A DNA stretch of 64,000 nt from an uncultured Bryobacterales bacterium (lineage in GTDB: Bacteria; Acidobacteriota; Terriglobia; Bryobacterales; Bryobacteraceae). The DNA lies in assembly GCA_937959285.1 (NCBI GenBank), contig CALGAR010000045.1:53129-117128 (forward strand). Reading direction: 5' to 3'. The first letter of the stretch is position 1; each line of letters opens with the position of its first letter. The notes under the pieces were generated by a model that was not told where the DNA came from, searched no databases, and saw only the letters and a list, made by a program, of their open reading frames with translations. The translations under genes were made by a program, and so were the position numbers. Shown here piece by piece: positions 41,415-49,670 of this stretch.

Positions 41415-41957
41415 TCACGCGGCAGCGCCGCGAACGGATGCCGGTTCTTCCTGCACGGGCACGACCGCACTTCTCTCGACCTCTACTGCAATCGAGCGGC
41501 GGAGCAACGTGACAGAGAGGATGAGACGGTACTCCGCCTTGACGCTTAGCAGAATCCCGCAGAGCCCGCGTAAAGGGCCGCCTTTGATTCTTACCTTCTG
41601 GCCGTCATGAAGGTAAGGCCACGGCTTCGCGTCCTGGCCGGAATTCATTACTTCGCGTATCGCGGCTATCTCCTTGTCGTCAACGGGAACGGGAGTGCGG
41701 CCGACGCCGACTACGGACATGACGTGAGGCGTGGTCAGGATCGGCAGACGCTTTGCCGGGTCGAAGCGGCAGAAGAGGTAACTCGGGAAAAGCGGGACTT
41801 GCAGATCCCGGACGCGGTCATTCCACTGCCGCCGGCTCGTGCAGGTGGGTAACAGCACGGGATAGCCCTTTTGGTGAAGCAGAGTGGCAACGAGGGACTC
41901 GAAGCGAGTTCTCACTTGCAGAGCGAACCATGGGTGCTCCTCCTGAGCAGGTACCAT
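41415..41957 (-). CDS. Specialised NusG paralogue (UpxY/RfaH-like antiterminator)
   Basis: A 180-residue transcription factor with an NGN domain (HPWFALQVRTRFESLVATLLHQKGYPVLLPTCTSRRQWNDR, VPLFPSYLFCRFD, VVGVGRTPVPV) and a C-terminal KOW domain (GQKVRIKGGPLRGLCGIL). Paralogues of this type load at a leader element and carry RNA polymerase through long polysaccharide operons. I use ATG 41957 because GGAGG lies 9 nt before it; the ATG at 41966 abuts that site directly. Here no polysaccharide operon follows: the next gene is convergent, so it acts in trans or is an orphan. A 600-bp gene-free leader precedes it. Confidence 0.85.
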   Translation of the reverse strand: MVPAQEEHPWFALQVRTRFESLVATLLHQKGYPVLLPTCTSRRQWNDRVRDLQVPLFPSYLFCRFDPAKRLPILTTPHVMSVVGVGRTPVPVDDKEIAAIREVMNSGQDAKPWPYLHDGQKVRIKGGPLRGLCGILLSVKAEYRLILSVTLLRRSIAVEVERSAVVPVQEEPASVRGAAA

Positions 41958-42046
41958 CAATCCCATCCTCCGATTTAGAAAAAGATGACCAGTTCACCTT
42001 AGGGCAACCGGACAGAAGCCGCAGCGCCATCTCTATTGTGTAAACG

Positions 42047-42060
42047 GGTAGGCTACTGCC
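42047..42060 (-). promoter_or_regulatory. ops-like element in the leader of the NusG paralogue
   Basis: On the minus strand this reads GGCAGTAGCCTACC, about 90 nt before the start codon. It matches the E. coli ops element GGCGGTAGCGTGC at 10 of 13 positions and contains the small hairpin GTAG-C-CTAC, a feature RfaH recognises in ops. A match of this size could be chance. Confidence 0.3.
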
Positions 42061-42141
42061 TGCTCTGCGAACTCGGAGTGCCCCTTTCCGAAAGCCGACT
42101 TCCTTAAGTGTGTGGTACCCCCGGAGGCGTGTCAACAGATC

Positions 42142-42194
42142 TTACCGGGTGTAACCGTGAACCGGCAGTTACTCTCGCGAAGGATTACCGGGTG
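42142..42194. repeat. Direct repeat TTACCGGGTG, two copies 43 bp apart
   Basis: TTACCGGGTG occurs at 42142-42151 and 42185-42194. The spacing is about four helical turns, compatible with a regulator binding one DNA face upstream of the NusG-like gene. Confidence 0.4.
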
Positions 42195-42561
42195 ACACGA
42201 AGTGTTCTTAGCCGAATACCAAGTACTTAAGCGTGCGCGGTCAGGCCTCCCCTTCTGCGGCAGCGCGATCGTAACACCGATTGTTACTACTTACACTTGT
42301 CAGCACTTGTCATCAAATGGCACTTCGAGGGGAGGGATGACGGACGCTCAGGCCGGGCTGCGGCTCGGTCCCTCCTCTGTGCCAGGCGATCTCTTTATCG
42401 GACGGTGGAGATTGACTAAGTACGCCTCCTAAGCATCATGCAGGAGGCTCTCCTCTTTGCGGCGCAGCATCGCCTCAGGCATGAGGCACTGGTACGGTTT
42501 CAGCCGAAGAGGGTCTTTGACTGGACTCCGAACGGATTGTGAACGGAGTAAGCGGCGGGAA

Positions 42562-42637
42562 TGGCAGCCCCGGCAGGACTCGAACCTGCAACCCCGCGCT
42601 TAGAAGGCGCGTGCTCTATCCGTTGAGCTACGGGGCC
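42562..42637 (-). tRNA. tRNA-Arg (anticodon TCT)
   Basis: Read from 42637 leftward it folds as a full cloverleaf. The acceptor stem GGCCCCG pairs with CGGGGCT, the D-arm is GCTC-AACGGATA-GAGC, and the anticodon stem CGCGC/GCGCG carries a loop CTTCTAA with TCT in the middle. The T-arm is GCAGG-TTCGAGT-CCTGC, with a G discriminator and an encoded CCA (42564-42562). It decodes AGA. A second, truncated copy lies 179 bp upstream in the direction of transcription. Confidence 0.95.
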
Positions 42638-42768
42638 GGTTTCTAACAGAATTCTCACATCATCCGACCCAAAACCACCGAACAGCGGATACTCTGTCCG
42701 ATCCGTTTCGGAAACCGGCCTAATGGAATCAATAACTTCCGAACACAACCGCGCCCTATTTTTTTCTT

Positions 42769-42816
42769 ACCCTCTGCTTAGAAGGCAGATGCTCTATCCA
42801 GCTGAGCTACGGGGCC
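42769..42816 (-). pseudogene. Truncated tRNA-Arg(TCT), 5' part only
   Basis: From 42816 leftward the sequence repeats the intact tRNA-Arg: GGCCCCG acceptor strand, D-arm GCTC-AGCTGGATA-GAGC, and anticodon arm TCTGC-CTTCTAA-GCAGA. It follows the intact gene to GGGT and then breaks off into AAGAAAAAAATAGGG. The T-arm and 3' acceptor strand are missing, so it cannot make a tRNA. The anticodon stem differs from the intact copy but is itself fully paired. The sequence before both 5' ends is also shared: GACCCAAAACCACC at 42666-42679 and 42846-42859. Confidence 0.85.
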
Positions 42817-43093
42817 GGCTTCTGACAGAATTCGGAAGATGAAGAGACCCAAAACCACCTGAAGGCAAAACCTCTCTCAGATCAGTCTCGGGCCCGGCGC
42901 TTTCTTTGATTGTAGAACGAATTCTACCGCCCCTGCTGCCGTTCTGCCGCTTCGCCTGGCATAGCGTCTCCAGAGTGCAGTAGACCGAAGCTGAAATCCG
43001 AAATCAATTCGACGGAATTTTGGCACGTCCGTGAGCGTCGAACGAAGCGCTGGTACGGCGGGCAGCCGCCCCGACGCGCTAAGCTGAGGTGAT

Positions 43094-44449
43094 GTGAGCT
43101 CCCTGATTCCCGAAAATGCTGCGATTCCCCACAAAAGCATCGTCGACCGCGCGCTGTCCCTCTTCACGACCGTCAGGCCAGGGGAGGGAGCCACAGCGCT
43201 GCTGCTCGGGCTGAATGTCTTTGTACTCCTGGCTTCGTACTACCTGTTGAAAACCATTCGGGAAGCGCTCATCCTGGCTGAGGCAGGCGCGCAAGTGAAA
43301 AGCTATGCCTCTGCTGTCCAGGCGCTGCTGTTGTTGGTGGCGGTTCCTGTTTACGGGCTTGTCGCCTCCAAGGTGAATCGGACGAAGCTGATCTCCCTGG
43401 TCACGGGGTTCTTCATCAGCAATCTTCTCCTGTTCTACGTCTTCGGAAAGGCGGGCTTTAACGAGGGCGTTGTCTTCTTTCTCTGGGTCGGGATTTTCAA
43501 CAATTTTGTCGTTGCTCAGTTCTGGGCATTCGCCAACGATCTCTATACCGAGGAGCAGGGCAAGCGCCTGTTCCCCGTAATCGGCGTCGGCACTTCTCTC
43601 GGCGCGGTTCTGGGAGCCTGGGGCGCAAAGCGTCTGTTTGGCCCGCTCGACGCGTACCAGATCATGATCCTCGCCAGTGCCGGACTGGTCATTTATATCG
43701 GGCTCACCATTCTGATCAACAGGCGGGAATCGGCAGCTCCGGCTTCTCGCCAGCGCGAACTGGCGGCAAGACCGCTCGGCGGCGAAGGAGGCTTCCAACT
43801 GGTCCTGCGAAGCCGCTATCTGCGGATGATCGCCCTCCTCATCCTCGTGCTAAACGTGGTCAACACGACCGGAGAATTCCTCATCGGCGATCTGGTGCTC
43901 CGCGCCGCCGAAGCGGAAGTCGGGGCGGGGGACGACCTGGAGGGGCAGCGAAAGGCCTTCGTCGGCCGGTTTTACGGCGATTTCTTTTTTTGGGTTAACA
44001 CGGCCAGCCTCCTGATCCAGATGTTCGCCGTCTCGCGGGTATTTCGATACATCGGCGTCCGTGGCGCCTTGTTCGTGCTGCCGCTGATTGCCCTTGGCGG
44101 ATACTCGCTGCTCGCCTTCTACCCGATGCTGGCGATTGTTCGGGGCGCCAAGATCCTGGAAAATAGCACGGACTACTCCCTGCAGAACACAATCCGGCAC
44201 GCCTTGTTCCTTCCTACAAGCCGGGAGGCTAAGTACAAGGCAAAAGCCGCCGTTGATACCTTCTTCGTTCGGATCGGAGACATGCTGCAAGCTGGAGTGG
44301 TTGCAATCGGATCGGCTCTATCGTTTACAGTCACGCACTTCGCCTATGTGAACATGGCGCTGGTATGTGTCTGGCTGGGACTGGCGGCAGCCCTTTACCG
44401 GGAGCACAAGCGGATCACGGAGGCTAAGGCGGAAGCTGCGCCAGCCTAA
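43094..44449 (+). CDS. NTP/NDP exchange transporter-like MFS protein
   Basis: A 451-residue membrane protein with about 12 helices. The segments VRPGEGATALLLGLNVFVLLASYYLLKTIREALIL, FWAFANDLYTEEQGKRLFPVIGVGTSLGAVLGAW and ILENSTDYSLQNTIRHALFLPTSREAKYKAKAAVDTFFVRIGDM are typical of the bacterial relatives of ATP/ADP translocases (PF03219-like). True nucleotide exchange is proven mainly in intracellular bacteria; in a free-living organism the substrate is open. It starts at GTG 43094 with GAGGTGAT just upstream. Its stop directly abuts that of the next, convergent gene. Confidence 0.8.
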   Translation: MSSLIPENAAIPHKSIVDRALSLFTTVRPGEGATALLLGLNVFVLLASYYLLKTIREALILAEAGAQVKSYASAVQALLLLVAVPVYGLVASKVNRTKLISLVTGFFISNLLLFYVFGKAGFNEGVVFFLWVGIFNNFVVAQFWAFANDLYTEEQGKRLFPVIGVGTSLGAVLGAWGAKRLFGPLDAYQIMILASAGLVIYIGLTILINRRESAAPASRQRELAARPLGGEGGFQLVLRSRYLRMIALLILVLNVVNTTGEFLIGDLVLRAAEAEVGAGDDLEGQRKAFVGRFYGDFFFWVNTASLLIQMFAVSRVFRYIGVRGALFVLPLIALGGYSLLAFYPMLAIVRGAKILENSTDYSLQNTIRHALFLPTSREAKYKAKAAVDTFFVRIGDMLQAGVVAIGSALSFTVTHFAYVNMALVCVWLGLAAALYREHKRITEAKAEAAPA

Positions 44450-45208
44450 CTATGACATACGAGCCGCTGAGTCGTCCGGCTTGCCAGAGGACTCGGCGGC
44501 AAACGGGTTGAAGTTGGTAGCGTCGTCGTAGACGTCGACGCCTTCCGCCCTCTTCAGGGAATTCACCACGATATAGGTCAGCGGCGTGGCGGCGGCTTCA
44601 TACAGCACCTTGCCGAGATAGCCTGACAGGATCAGATTCGGGATAGAGCCTTGGCTCGGCGTCCCCACGAACGCAACCACCATTACGATAACGCTGTCCA
44701 CGAGCTGGCCGACCATGGTGGATCCGATCGTCCTCACCCACAGCATTCTTCCCTTCGTAATGACTTTGAGGCGCGCCATCACGAAGCTGTTGCTGAATTC
44801 TCCGGCCCAGTAGGCCAGGAGGCTGGCGACCACCATCCGCGGGACGAAATTGAAGACTGCCTCGAATGCGGCCTGGTTGCCCCAGTCCGGCGCAGGGGGC
44901 AGGGCGACGATGATCATCCCCATCACTGATAGCAGGGCCGATGCGAAAAATCCGATCCAGATCGCCCGGCGAGATCCCGCATAGCCATAAACTTCAGTGA
45001 ACACGTCGCCAAAGATGTACGTGATTGGGAAAAGCAGCTGCGCCCCGCTGATCCGGAACGGACCAACGGCACAGATCTTCTGCCCGATCAGATTGGAGAC
45101 GATCAGGATAACGACGAAGATGTGCAGGAGCGTTTCATAATGGCGAAAGTCCCGCAGCCGCTTGCGGCGGGCGGATGTGTGAACAACATCGGTCGAAGGC
45201 GTTTCCAT
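44450..45208 (-). CDS. yhhQ: Queuosine precursor transporter (YhhQ/Vut_1 family)
   Basis: A 252-residue inner-membrane protein with about six helices. LHIFVVILIVSNLIGQKIC, AQLLFPITYIFGDVFTEVYGYAGSRRAIWIGF and FVMARLKVITKGRMLWVRTIGSTMVGQLVDSVIVMVVAF are diagnostic of the family that imports preQ0/preQ1 for tRNA queuosine. The C-terminal ~30 residues are cytoplasmic and acidic. It stands between a convergent transporter gene and the APC permease. Confidence 0.88.
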   Translation of the reverse strand: METPSTDVVHTSARRKRLRDFRHYETLLHIFVVILIVSNLIGQKICAVGPFRISGAQLLFPITYIFGDVFTEVYGYAGSRRAIWIGFFASALLSVMGMIIVALPPAPDWGNQAAFEAVFNFVPRMVVASLLAYWAGEFSNSFVMARLKVITKGRMLWVRTIGSTMVGQLVDSVIVMVVAFVGTPSQGSIPNLILSGYLGKVLYEAAATPLTYIVVNSLKRAEGVDVYDDATNFNPFAAESSGKPDDSAARMS

Positions 45209-45255
45209 CGGGTCCCCAGTTTAGCGCAAGGAGCAGGGTGTTCTGGCGGCCCCGG

Positions 45256-46716
45256 CTACTGTTTTCGCACAGCCGCTTCTCCAGGCTGATTCAGTTTGCT
45301 ATGAGAGCGGCTGTAGCCGAAGTAAATGGCGAAGCCGATAAACAGCCAGATGAACAGCCGCAGCCATGTTTCCACGCCAAGGCCATAGATCAAATAAACG
45401 GTCGTAGCTACTCCCATAATGGGTACGAAAGGCACCAGCGGGGTGCGGAACGGACGGGGCAGGTCCGGATGGGTCTTGCGCATGACCATGATGCCAATGC
45501 AGACGAGCATGAACGCGAAGAGCGTGCCGATGCTTGTCATCTCTCCGACGATTTGAATCGGCGCCAGTGCGGAAAAGAGGCTCACAAAAACCATGAAGAG
45601 AAGGTTGCTGCGCCACGGTGTGCGATAACGCGGGTGAATGTCGCTGAAGACCTTTGGGAGCAGACCGTCCCGGGACATTGAGTAGAAAACACGGCTTTGA
45701 CCGAGCAGCATCACGAGGATGACGGAGGAGTATCCCGCAATGATTGCAAGCTTGATGGCGCTCTTCAGCCATGGATAATCCGTCCGATCAATGGCAACAG
45801 CAACCGGCGCAGCGACATTCAGTTCCGTAAACGGAACCATGCCCGTGAGCACGTGGGCAAACGCGACATAGAGCGCCGTGCAGATGGCCAGGGAGCCGAT
45901 GATCCCAATTGGCATATCTCGCTGCGGCCGTTTCGCTTCCTGTGCGGCGGTGGAGACGGCATCGAATCCGATGAATGCAAAGAACACAATACCGGCGCCG
46001 CGGAGAATTCCATCCCAACCAAACCGGCCCGGCCCTTCTGACGGCGGAATGTAGTTGCGGTAGTTCTCCGGGTTGATATACTGCCACCCGATCGCGATGA
46101 AGATGAGGACTACCATCACCTTCACCACTACGATGATTGCGTTCGCCCGAGCCGATTCCTGAATCCCGACGATCAGCAGCCAGGAGGCGAAGCAAACGAT
46201 CAGGATTGCAGGCACATTCACAATCCCGTTCGCCGTGACGCCGTTGCCCAGGTCAACCACCTGAAACGGAGAAGCTGTGAGCCGCGGCGGAAGATGAATA
46301 CCAAAATCAGCCAGAAATGAGACTACGTAGGCGGACCAACTGACGGCGACGGTAGCGGCGCCGACTGCGTATTCCAGGACAAGGTCCCAACCAATGATCC
46401 AAGCCAGAAACTCACCGAGCGTTGCGTAGGAGTACGTGTAGGCGCTTCCCGCAATCGGGATCATGGTAGCGAACTCGCTGTAGCAGAGCCCGGCAAAGGC
46501 GCAAGCGAGAGCCGCCAGGACGAACGACAGGGTAACGGCGGGACCCGCGTGTTGAGAGGCAGCGATTCCAGTGAGCGAGAAGAGACCCGCTCCGATGATC
46601 GCGCCGATCCCCAGAGCCACCAGATTCCACGCCGACAATGTTCGCTTGAGCTGATGTTCGCCTTCAGACTCCTGCAGGATGCGGCTCAATGGCTTGGTCG
46701 CAAACAGAGTACTCAT
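45256..46716 (-). CDS. APC-family amino acid permease (cationic amino acid transporter type)
   Basis: A 486-residue carrier with about 12-14 helices. The N-terminal signature LSAWNLVALGIGAIIGAGLFSLTG and IAGSAYTYSYATLGEFLAWIIGWDLVLEY match the CAT/YfnA-like branch. FIGFDAVSTAAQEAKRPQRDMPIGIIGSL is the conserved helix 6 region. ATG 46716 has AGAGG 7 nt upstream and overlaps the stop of the preceding permease gene by 4 nt (ATGA), so translation is coupled. Confidence 0.88.
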   Translation of the reverse strand: MSTLFATKPLSRILQESEGEHQLKRTLSAWNLVALGIGAIIGAGLFSLTGIAASQHAGPAVTLSFVLAALACAFAGLCYSEFATMIPIAGSAYTYSYATLGEFLAWIIGWDLVLEYAVGAATVAVSWSAYVVSFLADFGIHLPPRLTASPFQVVDLGNGVTANGIVNVPAILIVCFASWLLIVGIQESARANAIIVVVKVMVVLIFIAIGWQYINPENYRNYIPPSEGPGRFGWDGILRGAGIVFFAFIGFDAVSTAAQEAKRPQRDMPIGIIGSLAICTALYVAFAHVLTGMVPFTELNVAAPVAVAIDRTDYPWLKSAIKLAIIAGYSSVILVMLLGQSRVFYSMSRDGLLPKVFSDIHPRYRTPWRSNLLFMVFVSLFSALAPIQIVGEMTSIGTLFAFMLVCIGIMVMRKTHPDLPRPFRTPLVPFVPIMGVATTVYLIYGLGVETWLRLFIWLFIGFAIYFGYSRSHSKLNQPGEAAVRKQ

Positions 46717-48110
46717 TCGTAAACCTCTTTCCTTCGCCAAATCAGGTACACCGGGATGCCCAGCAGGACGATGCCCAGGCCCGGCCAGGTATAATTCGGC
46801 TTGTAAATCAACAACAGAATTTCGATTAGCCCAGCTGCCACGATGTACAGGGCCGGAAGGACCGGATAGCCGACGGCCTTGTAAGGCCGCTCCATTTCCG
46901 GCTTCGTCCGGCGCAGGACGAACAATCCGGCGATCGTAAGCATGTAGAAGAGCAGAACCGCGAATATAACATAGTCGAGCAGGTCACTATAGGTTCCGGT
47001 CAGTGTGAGCATGCAGGCCCAGGCGCACTGCACCACGAGAGACGCGACCGGAGTCCGACGGGCGCGGTCGACGGTTCCCACCTGGCGGAAGAAGAGCTTG
47101 TCGAGAGCCATCGCATAATAAACGCGCGCTCCTGCTAGGATCATGCCATTCAAACATCCGAATGTTGAGACCATGATGGCGGCCGCCATCAACTGAACGC
47201 CCACCGGGCCAAAGATCTGCGAGGCCACGGCGGTACCGACGCGGTCTTCCGGCGCCGTCTGAATCTCCGCTAGGGGGAGCACGCTCAGGTACACAAGGTT
47301 GCAGGCAAGGTACAGAATCGAGACAACACCGACGCCCAGCGCCAGTGAGAGCGGAAGATTACGCTTCGGATTTCGCATCTCCCCTGCGGTGAACGTTACA
47401 TTGTTCCAGGCGTCGGAGGAAAACAAAGCTCCGACCAGCGCCACACCGACGGCCCGGATCGCGGTCCAGCCCCAGGAAGCACCGGCCCAAAGATCGCCAA
47501 AGTTGGCGTTGACAGCTGCTTCGCTGCGTCCGAGAAGCAGCCCGAAGCCAACCAACGCCAAGAGAGCGCCCACCTTCGCAGCCGTGAAGATGTTTTGTAC
47601 GACAGCGCCCGTCCGCACTCCGCGCGTATTCACCCAGGTCAGCAAGACGAGTACGGAGATGGCGACAAGCTGCTGCGTGTTGAGTCCTACAGGTCCGGCT
47701 TGAAGCACAGTGTTGGTGGTGGAAACCCAGGGGAACAGAACGCCAGTGAATTTTCCAAAAGCTACGGCCACGGCTGCAACCGTTCCAGTCTGGATCACCA
47801 GAAACAATGTCCATCCGTACAGGAAGGCGCAGAGAGGGCCGAATGCCTCCCGGAGGTAGACATACTGACCGCCCGCGTCGGGCATCGCAGCCGCAAGCTC
47901 GCCGTAGCTGAGAGCGGCAACAATCGTCAGCAAAGCGGTGACGACCCACACCATGAGCAGCAGGCCCGGAGATTGGACCTGACGGGCAATGTCGGCAGGG
48001 ACAATGAAAATGCCGGAGCCGATCATGGAGCCGATGACGAGCGTCGCGCCGTCGAGTAAGCCAAGACCCTTGATAAGGCCTGGTTTCGACTCTTCGCTCG
48101 TCCTGGCCAT
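46713..48110 (-). CDS. APC-family amino acid permease (LAT/SteT type)
   Basis: A 465-residue permease with about 12 helices. The conserved start is LGLLDGATLVIGSMIGSGIFIVPADIARQV, then ELAAAMPDAGGQYVYLREAFGPLCAFLYGW and ALFSSDAWNNVTFTAGEMRNPKRNLP. It belongs to a different APC branch from its downstream partner, resembling amino acid exchangers. Its ATG at 48110 overlaps the thiE stop (TAATG), and its own stop overlaps the next permease start. Confidence 0.88.
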   Translation of the reverse strand: MARTSEESKPGLIKGLGLLDGATLVIGSMIGSGIFIVPADIARQVQSPGLLLMVWVVTALLTIVAALSYGELAAAMPDAGGQYVYLREAFGPLCAFLYGWTLFLVIQTGTVAAVAVAFGKFTGVLFPWVSTTNTVLQAGPVGLNTQQLVAISVLVLLTWVNTRGVRTGAVVQNIFTAAKVGALLALVGFGLLLGRSEAAVNANFGDLWAGASWGWTAIRAVGVALVGALFSSDAWNNVTFTAGEMRNPKRNLPLSLALGVGVVSILYLACNLVYLSVLPLAEIQTAPEDRVGTAVASQIFGPVGVQLMAAAIMVSTFGCLNGMILAGARVYYAMALDKLFFRQVGTVDRARRTPVASLVVQCAWACMLTLTGTYSDLLDYVIFAVLLFYMLTIAGLFVLRRTKPEMERPYKAVGYPVLPALYIVAAGLIEILLLIYKPNYTWPGLGIVLLGIPVYLIWRRKEVYE

Positions 48111-48748
48111 TATTCGTCCTTGAGGAGTGAAACCCATTCTTCGGCTCGGGCACGCAGGCTGCTGCGGCTGCAATCGGCGGGGAAGAGGTCTCCAATGACC
48201 GCCAGGGAATCTGCGCCGGCGTCTCTGACAGCTTGCGCATTCGCCCGGCTGATGCCCCCGATAGCCACTAAGGGGAGCGACGTAAGTGCCCGCAGCACCT
48301 GTAGTTGTTCGACGCCAACGACGGGATCGGGGTTCCGTTTGGAGCCGGTCGCAAAGATTGGACCGAGCGCCAGATAGTCTACCGGCTCCCGCCCTCCGGC
48401 GATCAGCTGCTCCCTGTTGTGGGTGGAGAATCCGATGCTGGAATTCGCTCCCAGCAGGCGCCGTGCCTCGGCGGGCGGCAGATCGTCCTGCCCGACGTGG
48501 AGCCCGGCGTTGAGCAGGAGCGCCAGATCCGCGCGATCGTTGACAATCAGCGTTGCTCCTGCCTGACGGCAAAGTTCGGCGATGGTCTGCGCTTCACAGA
48601 GAATTTCGCGCGTGAGACCTTCCTTATGCCTGTATTGAAGGAGTCTGGCTCCGCCCTCAAGGAGGCATTCCGCGAGGAGAATCGGGGAGCACTGGCGGAG
48701 TGCGGCGGACTCGGTATCGACGATCGGGTAGAAACGGGGCAGGGTCAT
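48110..48748 (-). CDS. thiE: Thiamine-phosphate synthase-like protein
   Basis: A 212-residue TIM-barrel enzyme that joins the thiazole and pyrimidine phosphates to thiamine phosphate. Motifs are LLQYRHKEG, LIVNDRADLALLLNAGLHVGQDDLPPAEAR, GFSTHNREQL, DYLALGPIFATGSK and VAIGGISRANA. The usual GVHLGQ segment reads GLHVGQ. ATG 48748 is chosen because homology starts there; 35 codons upstream are open but unlike the family. The only thiamine gene here, it is fused by overlap to two amino acid permease genes. A TenI-type role cannot be excluded. Confidence 0.85.
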   Translation of the reverse strand: MTLPRFYPIVDTESAALRQCSPILLAECLLEGGARLLQYRHKEGLTREILCEAQTIAELCRQAGATLIVNDRADLALLLNAGLHVGQDDLPPAEARRLLGANSSIGFSTHNREQLIAGGREPVDYLALGPIFATGSKRNPDPVVGVEQLQVLRALTSLPLVAIGGISRANAQAVRDAGADSLAVIGDLFPADCSRSSLRARAEEWVSLLKDE

Positions 48749-48812
48749 TCCAGAAGAGTCCAGCTTGGGTTCTGGCAATCTGTCATGATTCGAACATGAT
48801 ACCTTGGAACCG

Positions 48813-49628
48813 ATGAGCCTGCACATCAAGTCACCGGGCAACCAGCCGGGCATCTATCCAATCGTCCGGCGCGGGGAGCAACTGCGCTTTCTATCTTTTA
48901 CGATTCTCGAGCTTGGCGATAACCTCACCGAGCATTCGTTCGAATCGGGTGAAGAGGAGCTGTCTGTCGACTTTTATACGGGACCGGTCCATATTGAGGC
49001 CGAGGGTGGATTTGGCCGATGGGCTGCTGACATCCCGGCACGTCCTTCGATCGCCGATCCTCATCCGATGGTCTATATCCCGATGCGGTCCAGGGTAAAG
49101 ATTCAGGCTGTGGAGGGAGCAGCACGCGTGACGATTGCAGGAGCTCTCGGGAAACCCGGAGCCGAGCCGGCGATCGTATGCGGGAACGACATCGTTTCGA
49201 AGGTCGTTGGCAAGGACAACTGGACAAGGACGGTCTACACTCACATTGCCGACAACGTGCCGGCGGCGCATTTGATCTGCGGGGAGACGGTGAACCGTCC
49301 GGGAGGATGGTCGAGCTGCCCTCCTCACAAGCACGACCGCTTCAATGAGCCCTCGGAAGTCCCTATGGAAGAGGTGTATTACTTCCAGTGCGACCCTCCG
49401 CAAGGGTTCGGCTTCATGCGTGTCTACACCGATCCCTCCGATCCGGAGCCCTTCGACTACTCGTACGCGGTCGGTCACGGCGATACCGTTCTGATCCCCC
49501 GCGGATACCATCCGGTGGTTGCATGCCCCGGCTATACCCTGAATTACACGTGGGTCCTCGCGGGAGAAGGGCGGAAGTACGGGGCGTGGAGCGACGACCC
49601 CAGACATTCGTGGATCAAGAACGCCTGA
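48813..49628 (+). CDS. iolB: 5-deoxy-glucuronate isomerase (IolB)
   Basis: A 271-residue double-cupin enzyme of inositol catabolism that converts 5-deoxy-D-glucuronate to 2-deoxy-5-keto-D-gluconate. The metal site is in SSCPPHKHDRFNEPSEVPMEEVYYFQ (two His and Glu), with a later His in ILPRGYHPVVACPGY-like sequence (actual TVLIPRGYHPVV). ATG 48813 is used; a TTG at 48804 is an alternative. No other core iol gene is adjacent, although two sugar isomerase/epimerase-type genes follow at 50683 and 53092. Confidence 0.88.
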   Translation: MSLHIKSPGNQPGIYPIVRRGEQLRFLSFTILELGDNLTEHSFESGEEELSVDFYTGPVHIEAEGGFGRWAADIPARPSIADPHPMVYIPMRSRVKIQAVEGAARVTIAGALGKPGAEPAIVCGNDIVSKVVGKDNWTRTVYTHIADNVPAAHLICGETVNRPGGWSSCPPHKHDRFNEPSEVPMEEVYYFQCDPPQGFGFMRVYTDPSDPEPFDYSYAVGHGDTVLIPRGYHPVVACPGYTLNYTWVLAGEGRKYGAWSDDPRHSWIKNA

Positions 49629-49659
49629 CGCCGCTGCTCAGGCGTCACGTGCGGTTTTT
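49621..49659. terminator. Possible terminator after iolB
   Basis: ACGCCTGA (49621-49628) and TCAGGCGT (49638-49645) form an 8-bp stem that starts at the iolB stop, and GTTTTT lies a few bases later. On the other strand CGGTT-AAA-AACCG makes a smaller hairpin. The gap lies between convergent genes. Confidence 0.4.
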
Positions 49660-49670
49660 AACCGGCGGCG

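Larger units (their letters stand above)
41958..42561. other. 604-bp gene-free region upstream of the NusG paralogue
   Basis: No convincing gene is visible. The part next to the NusG paralogue contains an ops-like sequence at 42047-42060. Further out are a 10-bp direct repeat (42142-42151 and 42185-42194) and a lower-GC stretch near 42270-42320 (GTTACTACTTACACTTGTCAG). A 76-codon rightward frame at 42202-42432 shows no recognisable protein features. Confidence 0.5.

Noticed and set aside
42202..42432. 76-codon rightward frame in the NusG-paralogue leader region
   Set aside because: No ribosome site, no recognisable protein pattern, and it spans the direct-repeat neighbourhood; I treat the region as non-coding.
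42500..42748. 82-codon leftward frame
   Set aside because: It runs straight through the tRNA-Arg gene and has no protein features.
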